Of a stretch of 64,000 nucleotides of DNA, positions 8,790 through 17,692 are shown piece after piece. The first letter of the stretch is position 1. Every line of letters starts with the position of its first letter. The notes under the pieces are model-generated. The model had not been told where the DNA came from and searched no databases. It saw nothing but the letters and a program-made list of their open reading frames with translations. Origin of the DNA: Bradyrhizobium betae (GTDB lineage Bacteria; Pseudomonadota; Alphaproteobacteria; Rhizobiales; Xanthobacteraceae). Location of the stretch: contig NZ_CP044543.1 of assembly GCF_008932115.1 (NCBI RefSeq), forward strand, positions 1,798,001-1,862,000. The letters are read 5' to 3'. The translations under genes and the position numbers were made by a program.

Positions 8790-10824
8790 CATCGTCGTCG
8801 CTGCACTCGCCATTCAAATAGGGATCGGCCGGCCGGAAGAATCGGCTGAAGCCGGGTTTGTCTACAGCGCTCCTTTGTGTCACGACGACGACCTTGGAGG
8901 CCGGTATTTCGCCGCATTCCTTGTTGGTTCTGCCAAAGAACTTGCGTTGCGGCGGTCCTGCCTTGATCCACATCCGCGTGCCGGGGACCATTCTCGCAAC
9001 CAGCGTGTCAGCGGTATCGAGCAGGCCGGCATAGCCGGGCTCGGTCTTCGGCAATGCCTCGCCGCCCGGCGGCATCAGCTTCTCCGCGCCGATCCCACGC
9101 AGCCGCGTGCGCAACCTGCCCGAGTTGGGATCGCCGGGGTAGATCCAGCCGTCCTGCGCCAGCATGAAGCGGAGCACCATTGAGTCCTTCTCCGCGTCCG
9201 ACTGTCCCGGCTTCAGACCAAAATCCGAATGGCAGCCGAGGCAGTGCTTTTCGACGAGGCCCTTGCGCAGCGTGGTGAGCCGAATCCGGTTCTGCGCGTC
9301 CCTGGCGACGAAGGCTGCGAGCTGGTCGATCACCGCCTGGCTGCGGGTATCACAGGGCAGCGGCGGTGGCGGATCGCCCGCGGCGCGATCGATCCGGATC
9401 ACGGTCTGGTTCTTGTCCTCGACCAGCCAGATCGCGCCGTCCTCCGCAACCGTCATGCCGACCGGCGCGCCTTGCGGCCGCGCGCCGTTAACGCGATGCC
9501 AGCCGGCGATCAGTTCCTCGAACGGCGCGGCGGCAACCTCGCCGGCGTCGGTCTGGAAGCTGTGGGTCGGATCGGCCGCGCAGCTGACGTGGTAGCGTAC
9601 CGGCGGAGGGCTCGGCTTGGGGAAGCCATGGTCGTCGACGTCGTAGACGAGGACGCGGCTGCCGGTCGGGCGATAACCGTGCAGGCCGACCAGCAGCTTG
9701 TCCTCCAGCTCCGGGAATTTGGCGCCGTGATAATACAGCATCGCGAGCGGCGCGCCGTGCGGCGGCATCAGTGAGAACGGCGGCTTGTAGAGCGCATTGG
9801 CCGTGCAAAGCGACTTGTAGACGCCGGACTGCAGCACGGTTCTGAATTCGGGGCTCGGCGTCGACAGATCGTAGCAATAGGGCCAGCCATAATGCTTGCC
9901 CTGCTCTATCGCGTTGATCTCCTCGTTGGGCTTGAAGATATCGGGCAGATCGCGGCCGTTCTCGCCTTGCAGGAAGGCATAGCCGGCATCGGGAAAGTTC
10001 GGATGCAGCGCCAGCGCCATCGAATTGCGCAAGCCGCGCGCGTAGACCAGATGGGGCGGATCCGGATCGTTCGGCTTCAAGGCCGGAAAGACACCGCCCG
10101 CAGGCGGCGTGAACAACCAGATCGACGCCATCGCGGCACCGCCTTCGGCGGCCGCGCAAGGCCGCGTGATCGGCACCGGCGTGATGCAGTCGTCGCTGTG
10201 CGAGCCGATGTTGACGAACAGCCGTCCGTTCCTGTCGAACACGAACTGCTTCAGCGGATGCGCGCTCTCGTCGAGCCTGGTGCCGTCAGGCAGCCGGATC
10301 CGGCGCCCGGGCATGTGACGGATGATGGTCTCGACCGTGCCGCGCGGATTGTCCGCGAGCGGGTCGAACCGGAAGATCGTCTCGGCGGTCGAGGCATAGA
10401 GCTTCTTGTCCGGGCCGATCACCAGACCGAACGGATATTCGATGCCGGTCAGCAGCTCCTTAAATCTCTGCCCTTGGGGCGCATGCGGATCGAGCAGCAG
10501 CAGCCTGCCGTCGGTGTGGCCCCAGCCGCCCATGTCGGCCACCACGAACAGCTCACGGCCGGGCACCTGGACGATCGAGCGCGGAAATTTGAGCCGATCC
10601 TCCTCGCTGGCGACGAGGCCGGCGCAAAATCCCGCCTTCATGTCAATCTGAAGTCTGGGAAAGGCGAGATCGCCGCTGCCGCAGAGCTCCGCGCCGATCG
10701 CGTAGCCGCTTTTCCTCACCGGTTCGGAGGAGGCTCCCGAGGCAAGGCTGAGCAGCACTCCCGTGACAACAGCGACAAAAAGGCGCTTGTAGCGGCATTC
10801 GCGCCAGAATGTGAGGTGATGCAC
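8749..10824 (-). CDS. Secreted PQQ-type glucose/sorbosone dehydrogenase-like protein with C-terminal cytochrome c motif
   Basis: A 691-residue exported protein. The N-terminal signal (RLFVAVVTGVLLSLASGASS) is followed by a beta-propeller resembling soluble aldose/sorbosone dehydrogenases (FPRSIVQVPGRELFVVADMGGWGHTDGRL in part; GIEYPFGLVIGPDKKLYAS; YARGLRNSMALALHPN; EINAIEQGKHYGWPYC). The last 200 residues carry one CLGCH heme-c site and a downstream KLMPPGG with a candidate axial Met. This is consistent with a periplasmic oxidoreductase passing electrons to its own heme. The start is a GTG with a moderate site. The catalytic base and calcium ligands of the dehydrogenase were not verified, so the activity is inferred. 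It overlaps the downstream SMP-30-like gene by about 40 nt, hence a two-gene operon. Confidence 0.85.
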   Translation of the reverse strand: MHHLTFWRECRYKRLFVAVVTGVLLSLASGASSEPVRKSGYAIGAELCGSGDLAFPRLQIDMKAGFCAGLVASEEDRLKFPRSIVQVPGRELFVVADMGGWGHTDGRLLLLDPHAPQGQRFKELLTGIEYPFGLVIGPDKKLYASTAETIFRFDPLADNPRGTVETIIRHMPGRRIRLPDGTRLDESAHPLKQFVFDRNGRLFVNIGSHSDDCITPVPITRPCAAAEGGAAMASIWLFTPPAGGVFPALKPNDPDPPHLVYARGLRNSMALALHPNFPDAGYAFLQGENGRDLPDIFKPNEEINAIEQGKHYGWPYCYDLSTPSPEFRTVLQSGVYKSLCTANALYKPPFSLMPPHGAPLAMLYYHGAKFPELEDKLLVGLHGYRPTGSRVLVYDVDDHGFPKPSPPPVRYHVSCAADPTHSFQTDAGEVAAAPFEELIAGWHRVNGARPQGAPVGMTVAEDGAIWLVEDKNQTVIRIDRAAGDPPPPLPCDTRSQAVIDQLAAFVARDAQNRIRLTTLRKGLVEKHCLGCHSDFGLKPGQSDAEKDSMVLRFMLAQDGWIYPGDPNSGRLRTRLRGIGAEKLMPPGGEALPKTEPGYAGLLDTADTLVARMVPGTRMWIKAGPPQRKFFGRTNKECGEIPASKVVVVTQRSAVDKPGFSRFFRPADPYLNGECSDDDGYYIRQEFLVPVQ

Positions 10825-11030
10825 GGCAGCCTCCCGGACTTTCCGTGCAGACTTGTTCCATGTCGAGGGAACGCCGTCCAGTTGGTCATCACCCGCCTGT
10901 GATTAAACCTGTAACGACCTTGGTGCCGACCAATATCCGTAAATTCCCTTACCGGGCTCGACCCGAATGTTTCGCGCATGCTTCGGATGGTATCGGTCTG
11001 CCATCCCGGTCGCTCCCTAAGGAGACGAAT

Positions 11031-11264
11031 ATGGTCCAGGTCTATTTTCACTGCTCCAATACCGACGGCACGCTGATCGATCACAGCGGCACCGCGGTGA
11101 CCAGCCTGACCGAGGCGCGCGACCGTGCCGCCCAGATCATGAGCTCGATGATCCGGACGCCCGGCACCGAGGATTGGCGTGACTGGGTGATTCACGTCAG
11201 CGGCTCCGACGGCGAGGAGATCTTCGATCTCCCCTTCACCGCCATGCTCGGCAAGCCGCATTGA
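11031..11264 (+). CDS. DUF6894-like small protein
   Basis: A 77-residue protein starting MVQVYFHCSN with a strong ribosome site (aaggag, 8 nt upstream), which decides this start over upstream in-frame codons. The pattern of a beta strand (VYFH), acidic DG-L-D turn, T-EAR-RA helix and a final WVIHVSG-DGEEIFDLPF matches the short DUF6894 family common in rhizobia. Members of that family have no known function. It is followed after 9 nt by another short reading frame, likely in the same transcript. No signal peptide and no membrane segment. Confidence 0.8.
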   Translation: MVQVYFHCSNTDGTLIDHSGTAVTSLTEARDRAAQIMSSMIRTPGTEDWRDWVIHVSGSDGEEIFDLPFTAMLGKPH

Positions 11265-11273
11265 GGTGATGCC

Positions 11274-11450
11274 GTGCTGTTCGCTTCACTGACCCTGCTC
11301 TGCCAGCCCCTGAGCTTCGTCGCCACCAAATGGCAGAAGCTGGTGCGGATCGCCGGCAACCCCTACCGCCCCGAGCTTCACTACATGCGCGGCCCGGGGC
11401 CGAAATGGCACGCCAAGTATCAGGCCAGCCGGCTGGACCGCACGCGCTGA
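11274..11450 (+). CDS. Short hypothetical protein (58 aa)
   Basis: A 58-codon frame with a GTG start, 9 nt after the DUF6894-like gene, with a gaggtg element overlapping that gene's stop. The translation begins VLFASLTLLCQPLSF (hydrophobic) and ends in a basic, aromatic part (KWHAKYQASRLDRTR). I recognise no family. The spacing, ribosome site and sensible composition support it as a real gene, but the shortness leaves doubt. It could be a small membrane-associated peptide. Confidence 0.45.
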   Translation: MLFASLTLLCQPLSFVATKWQKLVRIAGNPYRPELHYMRGPGPKWHAKYQASRLDRTR

Positions 11451-11491
11451 GCGCCGCAGCTTTATTCCCTTCCCGATACGGTCTCTCCACT

Positions 11492-11617
11492 CGTCATGCC
11501 CGGGCTTGTCCCGCCTGCGCGGCCGAAGCCGCTTCGGCGAGACGAAGGCCCGGGCATCCACGTCTTGGCATCCGCGCCGAAAAACGTGGATGGCCGGAAC
11601 AAGCTTGGCCATGACGG
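11492..11617. repeat. Interspersed palindromic repeat, family A
   Basis: Intergenic element whose ends are imperfect inverted copies: it begins cgtcatgcccgggcttgtcc and ends with the complement-like ggccatgacg. Inside, cgggcatccacgtcttggc pairs with the later aaacgtggatggccgg. Such elements are common between genes in Bradyrhizobium genomes as I recall them. It lies between the 58-aa frame and the 3' end of a crotonase gene on the other strand. Confidence 0.7.
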
Positions 11618-11636
11618 CGAGGGAGCCCAGCTCCTC

Positions 11637-12410
11637 TTACCGCCCCGTGAATTTCGCCTTGCGCTTCTCGACGAAGGCATTGCGGCCCTCGATGGCGTCG
11701 GCGCTCTTGCGGATGGTGGCCTGAAGCTCGATCTCGCGGCGGAATTGCGCCTCGTAGGTCGCATGCTCGCTCTCCTCGATCAGCGCGCGCGTCGCGACCA
11801 AAGCGCGCGTCGGCCCCTCCGCCAGACGACGCGCCAGGGCCGTCGCCTCCTCCATCAGCTTCGCATCATCGACGACCTGCCGCACCAGGCCGATCTCCTG
11901 GGCGCGCTCGGCCGTCAGCGGCTCGTTCAGCAGCATCAGCTCGAGCGCGCGCTGCCGGCCGATCAGCCGCGGCAACAGCCAGGTCGAGCCGAGATCCGGC
12001 ACCAGCGCGATGCGGCTGAACACCTGGATGAAGCTCGCCGACCGCGCCGCAACAATGATGTCGCCGGCCATCGCAAGACTGAAGCCGCCGCCGGCCGCGA
12101 CGCCGTTGACGGCGACGACGACGGGCACGCGGCACTCACGCAGCGCCCTGAAGGCCGGCCAGTAGAACCGCATCACGCCGGCGGCGATGTCTTCGCCGAG
12201 CGCCTCGGATGCCTTCAAATTCTGTCCTGAGCAAAAGCCGCGTCCCTCCCCGGTCAGGACCAGGGCGCGAACGCTTTCGTCCCGCGTCATCTCGGCAACC
12301 GCCGCAGCGAGCGCGCCGAGCAGGTCCGGCGTCATCGCGTTCAGGCTCGCCGGCTCGTCCAGCGTCAATATCCCGACCGCGCCATCCCGCGCCTGTTTCA
12401 CACCTGCCAT
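11637..12410 (-). CDS. Enoyl-CoA hydratase/isomerase family protein (PaaG-like)
   Basis: Cytosolic crotonase-fold protein of 257 residues. Seen: TLDEPASLNAM near the N-terminus, the oxyanion-hole segments GRGFCSGQNL and AVNGVAAGGGFSLAMAGDI, and SRIALVPDLGSTWLLPRLIG, in which an acidic residue (D in VPDLGS) sits where hydratases or isomerases have their catalytic acid. This pattern resembles PaaG/PaaB-type isomerases and hydratases of CoA-thioester breakdown. The ATG at 12410 has a gggagaag site. The frame stays open far upstream, but that extension is antisense to the next gene and is not part of the protein. It is divergent from the gamma-glutamyltransferase-family gene. Confidence 0.88.
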   Translation of the reverse strand: MAGVKQARDGAVGILTLDEPASLNAMTPDLLGALAAAVAEMTRDESVRALVLTGEGRGFCSGQNLKASEALGEDIAAGVMRFYWPAFRALRECRVPVVVAVNGVAAGGGFSLAMAGDIIVAARSASFIQVFSRIALVPDLGSTWLLPRLIGRQRALELMLLNEPLTAERAQEIGLVRQVVDDAKLMEEATALARRLAEGPTRALVATRALIEESEHATYEAQFRREIELQATIRKSADAIEGRNAFVEKRKAKFTGR

Positions 12411-12509
12411 GTCGCTTCTCCCTTTGGATTGTTCTCGTTTGCCGCAATGTGCCATTGTCCGCGCGCTCCGCCAACCAAGACAACCGACGACAACAGACAA
12501 GACGACATC

Positions 12510-14099
12510 ATGCCTCATCAGTTGAGCCTCGCCCAAACCGTCCGCAAACCCGCCGTCACGTCCAAGGGCGGCATCGTCGCCGCGCAATCGCGCCGGGCGG
12601 CCGAAGTGGGGGCGCAAGTGCTGGCGGCGGGCGGCGACTGCGTGGACGCGATCGTCGCGACCACCTTCGCGCTGAACGTGCTGGAGCCCTGGAACAGCGG
12701 CATCGGCGGCGGCGGTGCGATGGTGCTCTACCGCGCCAAGGAAAATCGCTACGAGGTGATCGACTACGGCATGTGTGCGCCGCAGAGCCTGCGCGCCGCC
12801 GACTATCCGCTCAGCGGCGAGGGCGCGGCCTCCGATCTCTTCCCGTGGCCGCGGGTCAAGGACGACCGCAACATCCACGGCCCCGGCGCGGTCGCCGTGC
12901 CCGGCGTCGTCGCCGGCATGGAAGAGGCGCACCGCCGCCACGCCAAATTGCCGTGGAAGGATCTGGTCGCACCGGCCGTCGCACTCGCTGCCGAGGGCAT
13001 GCTGGTCGACTGGTGGACCACGCTGATGATCACGAGCTCGGCCGCCGATCTCAGGCGCTATCCCGGCAGCGCGGCCACGTTCCTGAAGGACGGCCTGCCG
13101 CCGAGCGCACCGTGGGGCATCAAGTCCGAGACGCGGCTGCGGCTGGACAATCTGAAGGCGACGCTGTCGCATCTTGCCGAAGCCGGCCCGCGCGATTTCT
13201 ATCAGGGCGATCTCGCCAGGAGCATCGCCTCCGACATCAAGGCCGACGGCGGCTCGCTGTCGGTGGAGGATCTCGCCGCATTCCGCGCTCATCCGCGCGA
13301 GCCGCTGGCGATCCCCTATCGCGGCGGCAAGGTGCTCGCGACGCCGGAGCTCACGGCCGGACCGACGCTGGCGCATGCGCTGCGTTTATTGCAGGAGAAT
13401 TTGAAACCAGCGAGCGCGCCCGATGCGGCCGCCTATGCCGAATATGCGCTTGCGCTGCAAGCCGCCTATCGCGAGCGGCTCAAGGACATGGGCGATGCCG
13501 ACGGAAAGCGCTCGCTCGGCGCCGAATATCTCGCACCCGCCTGCACGACCCATTTCTCGGTCGTCGACCGCCACGGCAACATCGCGGCGGTCACGCAGAC
13601 GCTGCTCTCGTCCTTCGGCTCGAAATACGTGACGCCGCACACCGGCATCGCCATGAATAACGGCATCATGTGGTTCGACCCGACGCCGGGCACCACCAAC
13701 TCGCTTGCCCCCGGCAAGCGCTGCCTCACCAATTACACGCCGGTCATTGCCGAGACGAAAGATGGCAAGCGGCTTGCGATCGGCGCGTCCGGCGGCCGGC
13801 GCATCCTGCCCTCGGTGATGCAGCTCGCGTCCTTTGCGATGGATTTCGGCATGGACCTCGATGCCGCCATCCACCAGCCGCGCATCGACGCCAGCGAAGG
13901 CGCGATCGTGATCGGGGATGCCCGCCTGCCAGCGGAAGCACGCAAGACGCTGGCGGAACGCTTCGACTATGAGGAAAGCCGGGTGCAGGTCCTGCCGCAG
14001 AAATTCGCCTGCCCGAGCGTGGTGATGCGCGACGGCGACGTCAATTCCGGCGCGGTCGAGATCTTCCAGCCCTGGGCCGATGCGGTGGCGGAGGGCTGA
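12510..14099 (+). CDS. Gamma-glutamyltransferase family N-terminal-nucleophile hydrolase
   Basis: A 529-residue member of the gamma-glutamyltranspeptidase/cephalosporin-acylase family, which self-cleaves to expose a catalytic threonine. Family features: GGIVAAQSRRAAEVG, GGDCVDAIVATTFALNVLEPWNSGIGG (in parts), the cleavage/nucleophile region CTTHFSVVD followed by GNIAAVTQTLLSSFGS, and the oxyanion part ASGGRRILPSV. The threonine in TTHFSVVD is the expected nucleophile. No obvious signal peptide is present, unlike periplasmic GGT, so a cytoplasmic role is likely. It is flanked by two crotonase genes and followed 23 nt later by the second, which suggests an operon acting on an acyl or glutamyl substrate not identifiable here. 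Confidence 0.88.
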   Translation: MPHQLSLAQTVRKPAVTSKGGIVAAQSRRAAEVGAQVLAAGGDCVDAIVATTFALNVLEPWNSGIGGGGAMVLYRAKENRYEVIDYGMCAPQSLRAADYPLSGEGAASDLFPWPRVKDDRNIHGPGAVAVPGVVAGMEEAHRRHAKLPWKDLVAPAVALAAEGMLVDWWTTLMITSSAADLRRYPGSAATFLKDGLPPSAPWGIKSETRLRLDNLKATLSHLAEAGPRDFYQGDLARSIASDIKADGGSLSVEDLAAFRAHPREPLAIPYRGGKVLATPELTAGPTLAHALRLLQENLKPASAPDAAAYAEYALALQAAYRERLKDMGDADGKRSLGAEYLAPACTTHFSVVDRHGNIAAVTQTLLSSFGSKYVTPHTGIAMNNGIMWFDPTPGTTNSLAPGKRCLTNYTPVIAETKDGKRLAIGASGGRRILPSVMQLASFAMDFGMDLDAAIHQPRIDASEGAIVIGDARLPAEARKTLAERFDYEESRVQVLPQKFACPSVVMRDGDVNSGAVEIFQPWADAVAEG

Positions 14100-14122
14100 C
14101 AACAAACCTCAGGGAGCCGCCG

Positions 14123-14983
14123 ATGAACTATGAGCAGATCATTTGCGAAACCGACGGCCCCCTGCTCATCCTCACCCTTAACCGCCCCGACAAGCTGAAC
14201 GCCTATACCGGCGCGATGGGCGCGGAAATCACCGACGCGTTCCAGCGCGCTGATGCCGACGACGCTATCCGCGCCGTGATCGTCACCGGCTCCGGCCGCG
14301 CCTTCTGCGCCGGCGCCGACGTCTCCGGCGGTGCCAAGAGTTTCGACACCTCGGGGAGCCACGGCGCCGGCGTATTTTCAAGCTCGGGCCAGCGCAGCGG
14401 CCGTTTCATCGAAGCCATCTTCAACTGCCGCAAGCCGTCGATCGCCGCGATCAACGGTGCGGCCGTCGGCGTCGGCATCACCATGACGCTGCCGATGGAC
14501 GTGCGCATCGCGGCGAAAGGTGCGAGGATCGGCTTCATCTTCGCACGGCGCGGCCTCGTGCCGGAGGCCGGCAGCGCCTGGTTCCTGCCGAAGCTGGTCG
14601 GCCTGCCCCAATCGCTGCGCTGGTGCCTCTCAGGCCGTACCTTCGATGCCGACGAGGCACTGAAGGGCGGGCTCGTCAGCGAGACGGTCGAGCCTGCCGA
14701 GCTGCTCGATCGCGCCAAGGAGATTGGTCACGAGATGAGCGACGAGACCTCGCCGGTCGCGATCGCGCTCACGCGACAGATGCTATGGCGCTTCGCCGGC
14801 GCGCCCGATCCGTTCGGACTGCTGGAGATCGACAAACCGATGTCGATCGAGCGCGGCGGTCACGCCGACGTGCGCGAGGGCGTTCAATCCTTCATCGAGA
14901 AGCGAAAGCCGTCATTCCCGGGAAAAGTCTCGCAGGACATGCCGAGCCAGTATCCGTGGTGGAAGGACCGCGCCGACGGCTAG
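14123..14983 (+). CDS. Enoyl-CoA hydratase/isomerase family protein
   Basis: Crotonase-fold protein of 286 residues, longer than the first copy. Motifs: LNRPDKLNAYTGAM, the oxyanion-hole GRAFCAGADVSGG and AINGAAVGVGITMTLPMD, then FARRGLVPEAGSAWFLPKLVG with an acidic residue (E in VPEAGS) at the catalytic position. The ATG at 14123 follows a gggagcc site. It lies 23 nt after the Ntn-hydrolase gene. The last four bases CTAG serve as stop (TAG) for this gene and, on the other strand, for the convergent FAD oxidase. The exact acyl-CoA substrate is unknown. Confidence 0.9.
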   Translation: MNYEQIICETDGPLLILTLNRPDKLNAYTGAMGAEITDAFQRADADDAIRAVIVTGSGRAFCAGADVSGGAKSFDTSGSHGAGVFSSSGQRSGRFIEAIFNCRKPSIAAINGAAVGVGITMTLPMDVRIAAKGARIGFIFARRGLVPEAGSAWFLPKLVGLPQSLRWCLSGRTFDADEALKGGLVSETVEPAELLDRAKEIGHEMSDETSPVAIALTRQMLWRFAGAPDPFGLLEIDKPMSIERGGHADVREGVQSFIEKRKPSFPGKVSQDMPSQYPWWKDRADG

Positions 14984-16266
14984 ATCCCGAGCCGGTCGCG
15001 CACGCGGCCGGCGATCACGGCCGTCGTCACGCCAACGGGCCAGAACGCATGCATCGGGATCGGCTTGATGCCGGTGACAGGCATGTCGATCTCGGCCTTG
15101 GCGCCGCCGACCAGGCGGCGCGCGAGCTGCGCTCCCATCGCGGTCGAGAGCGCGACGCCGCGGCCGTTGCAGCCGAGCGAGATCAGGACGCTTTCCGCGG
15201 GCTCGTGCACATGCGGGTAATGATCTCCGGTGATCGCGAGCCGGCTGTTCCAGCCATGGGTCCAGGCCACGCCCTTGAGCTGCGGCCATAGCCGCTCGGC
15301 ATAGCGCATGAGATAGGCCACATCGTCCGGCGCACTGATCCAGCGCATCGGGCCGCGGCCGCCCATCAGCAAGCGGTTCTGCTGATCGATGCGGTAATAA
15401 ACCGTGATGTGGCCGCTTTCGTAGAGCACCGGGCGCGTCGGCATGATCGAGCGGGCGACCTCGTCCGAAAGCGGTGCGGTGGCGGCGATCGACGAGAACA
15501 CCGGCACGATGGTGCGGCGGAGCGCGGGCCAGAGATCGTCGGTAAAGCCATTGGTGGCGAGCAGCACCTTGTCGGCATGCACGATTGCACGCGGCGTCTC
15601 GATGCGCCAGCGACTGCCGTCGCGACGGAGCGACAGCGCCGGCGTTTCGCCATGGACCTTGGCCCCTGCCGAGATCGCGGCGCGCGCGAGGCCGCGCGCG
15701 TAGCTGAGAGGATGCAGATCGCCGCCGCGGCTGTCCAGCATGCCGCCGATATAGCGGTCGGTGCCGGTCATCTCACGCAGCTGCTCGCGGTTCAGATAGG
15801 TCACGGGCATGCCGCGGCGGATGCACTGCTTCGCGGTCGCCTCGATCGCAGCGGCGCTGGCCTCATTATACGCCGTGCGCAGCGTGCCGTTCTGCCGCGC
15901 CTCGCACGGGATCTGGTAGCGGCGGATCAACTCATGCGTGAAGTTCGTGGTGCCGTAGGCAAAGTCGATCATGCGGCGGCCGAGTTCGGCGCCGAAATCC
16001 GCTTCGATCTGGTCGGGATCGTGCTTCAAGCCGGGATTGGTGTGGCCGCCATTGTTGCCGGATGCGCCCCAGCCGGGCTCCTGCGCCTCCAGCACCAGGG
16101 CCTCGACACCCTGCTCCGCAAGATGCAGCGCCGTGGACAGGCCGGTGTAGCCGCCGCCGACGATCGCGACGGAGACGGTCTTGTCGACATCGAGCGGCGG
16201 CGTGGCGACCGGCGCGACGGCCGTGTCGGCATAGAGGGAGGGCGGCAGAGGCAGGCGCGCAGTCAT
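14980..16266 (-). CDS. FAD-dependent amine/amino-acid oxidase (PuuB/DAO family)
   Basis: A 428-residue DAO-family flavoprotein. It has the dinucleotide-binding VAIVGGGYTGLSTALHL near residue 32 and the GWGASGNNGGHTNPG motif typical of gamma-glutamylputrescine oxidase-like enzymes, plus a C-terminal SLGCNGRGVALSTAMG flavin-binding segment. Such enzymes oxidise amines or N-substituted amino acids to aldehyde and ammonia. The ATG at 16266 (MTARLPLPPS) is 13 nt after the ABC ATPase stop, so it is the last gene of a four-gene transporter-oxidase operon. Context suggests that it oxidises the imported compound. PuuB activity itself is not proven. Confidence 0.87.
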   Translation of the reverse strand: MTARLPLPPSLYADTAVAPVATPPLDVDKTVSVAIVGGGYTGLSTALHLAEQGVEALVLEAQEPGWGASGNNGGHTNPGLKHDPDQIEADFGAELGRRMIDFAYGTTNFTHELIRRYQIPCEARQNGTLRTAYNEASAAAIEATAKQCIRRGMPVTYLNREQLREMTGTDRYIGGMLDSRGGDLHPLSYARGLARAAISAGAKVHGETPALSLRRDGSRWRIETPRAIVHADKVLLATNGFTDDLWPALRRTIVPVFSSIAATAPLSDEVARSIMPTRPVLYESGHITVYYRIDQQNRLLMGGRGPMRWISAPDDVAYLMRYAERLWPQLKGVAWTHGWNSRLAITGDHYPHVHEPAESVLISLGCNGRGVALSTAMGAQLARRLVGGAKAEIDMPVTGIKPIPMHAFWPVGVTTAVIAGRVRDRLGI

Positions 16267-16279
16267 TGGCGAGGACCGA

Positions 16280-17011
16280 TCAGAGCGGATGCAGCACGCG
16301 GCGCAAGAAATCCTGCGTGCGTGGATGCTGGGGTTGGTTGAGCAGCGCCTTGGCCGGCCCCTGCTCGACAATGACGCCGCCGTCGATGAACAGCACGCGG
16401 TCGGCGACGTCGCGGGCAAAGCCCATCTCGTGGGTGACGACGACCATGGTCATGCCGTCGTCGGCGAGCTTGCGCATGACGCCGAGGACGTCGCCGACGA
16501 GCTCGGGATCGAGCGCCGAGGTCGGCTCGTCGAACAGGATCGCCTTGGGCTGCATCGCGAGCGCCCGCGCGATCGCGACGCGCTGCTGCTGGCCACCGGA
16601 CAGCTGCGGCGGATGCGCATCGGCCTTTTCGGCGAGACCCACCTGCGCAAGCAGCGCGCGGCCGCGCTCGAGCGCCTGCGCGCGCGATTCCTTTTTCACG
16701 TAAAGCGGCCCCTCGATGACGTTTTCGAGCGCCGTGCGATGCGGGAACAGGTTGAAGCGCTGGAACACCATCGAGACCTGGGTGCGAACCTTCACGATCG
16801 ACGAGGCATCGCGATCGACCTTGAGGCCTTCGATGCTGATCTCGCCGCGGTCGTAGCTCTCCAGCCCATTGATGCAGCGCAGGATCGTCGACTTGCCCGA
16901 GCCCGACGGGCCAATGACGCAGACCACTTCGCCCTTCTGGACCGACGCCGTGATGCCCTTGAGCACCTCGTTCTCGCCGAAGCTCTTGTGGACGTCGTTG
17001 AGCTCGATCAT
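16280..17011 (-). CDS. Polar amino-acid ABC transporter ATP-binding protein
   Basis: A 243-residue cytoplasmic ATPase of the HisP/GlnQ class. Walker [11 protein letters not shown]-loop in [10 protein letters not shown], signature [15 protein letters not shown], Walker [14 protein letters not shown] and switch HEMGFA are all present. The ATG at 17011 overlaps the permease stop by 4 nt. It energises uptake through the upstream permease and periplasmic binding protein. Confidence 0.95.
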   Translation of the reverse strand: MIELNDVHKSFGENEVLKGITASVQKGEVVCVIGPSGSGKSTILRCINGLESYDRGEISIEGLKVDRDASSIVKVRTQVSMVFQRFNLFPHRTALENVIEGPLYVKKESRAQALERGRALLAQVGLAEKADAHPPQLSGGQQQRVAIARALAMQPKAILFDEPTSALDPELVGDVLGVMRKLADDGMTMVVVTHEMGFARDVADRVLFIDGGVIVEQGPAKALLNQPQHPRTQDFLRRVLHPL

Positions 17012-17661
17012 TTCTTGCCGGCCCGCTTCTCGAAATGACGAACCAGCAGGATCAGCGGAATACTCATGGTGAGATACATCAGCGCCACCATCGTGAACAC
17101 GTTGGTGTTCTTGAAGGTCGAGGACGCGATCAGCTTGCCTTGCAGCGCAAGCTCGGCGACCGTGATGGTCGAGGCCTGCGAGGAATCCTTCAGCATCATG
17201 ATCATGACGTTGCCATAGGGCGGCAGTACGATCCGCACCGCCTGCGGCAGCACCACGCGGCGCATGGTCAGCCACCAGCCCATGCCGATCGACTGCGCCG
17301 CCTCGATCTGCCCCTTGTCGATCGCCTCGATGCCGGCACGGAAGTTCTCGGCCTGATAGGCCGAGTAGGCGATGCCGAGCCCGAGGATCGCGGCCTGCAG
17401 CGCCGACAGCGTGACGCCGAGATCGGGCATCACGAAGTACAGATAGAACAGCAGCACGATGATCGGGATGCCGCGGATCACGTTGATCAGGCTGGCGCTG
17501 AGCATCGACAGCGCCTTGATGCCGGAGACCCGCATCATCGCCCAGATCAGGCCCAGCACCGTCGAGAGCAGCAGCGAACCGATGGTGACGACGATCGTCA
17601 GCACGACGCCGCTCATCAGGATCGGGAAAAACTCGACGGCGTCGTGCCAGAAGCCTTTCAT
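17008..17661 (-). CDS. Polar amino-acid ABC transporter permease
   Basis: A 217-residue inner-membrane protein of the HisMQ type. It has several hydrophobic helices ([20 protein letters not shown] and [19 protein letters not shown] are clear) and the EAA-type loop that contacts the ATPase ([19 protein letters not shown], ending in VVLPQAVR). A single permease gene is present, so the transporter would use a homodimer. It is translationally coupled to the ATPase gene and 31 nt downstream of the binding-protein gene. Confidence 0.94.
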   Translation of the reverse strand: MKGFWHDAVEFFPILMSGVVLTIVVTIGSLLLSTVLGLIWAMMRVSGIKALSMLSASLINVIRGIPIIVLLFYLYFVMPDLGVTLSALQAAILGLGIAYSAYQAENFRAGIEAIDKGQIEAAQSIGMGWWLTMRRVVLPQAVRIVLPPYGNVMIMMLKDSSQASTITVAELALQGKLIASSTFKNTNVFTMVALMYLTMSIPLILLVRHFEKRAGKK

Positions 17662-17692
17662 CGGCCAGCCTTCATCGATCAGACGCTGCCGA

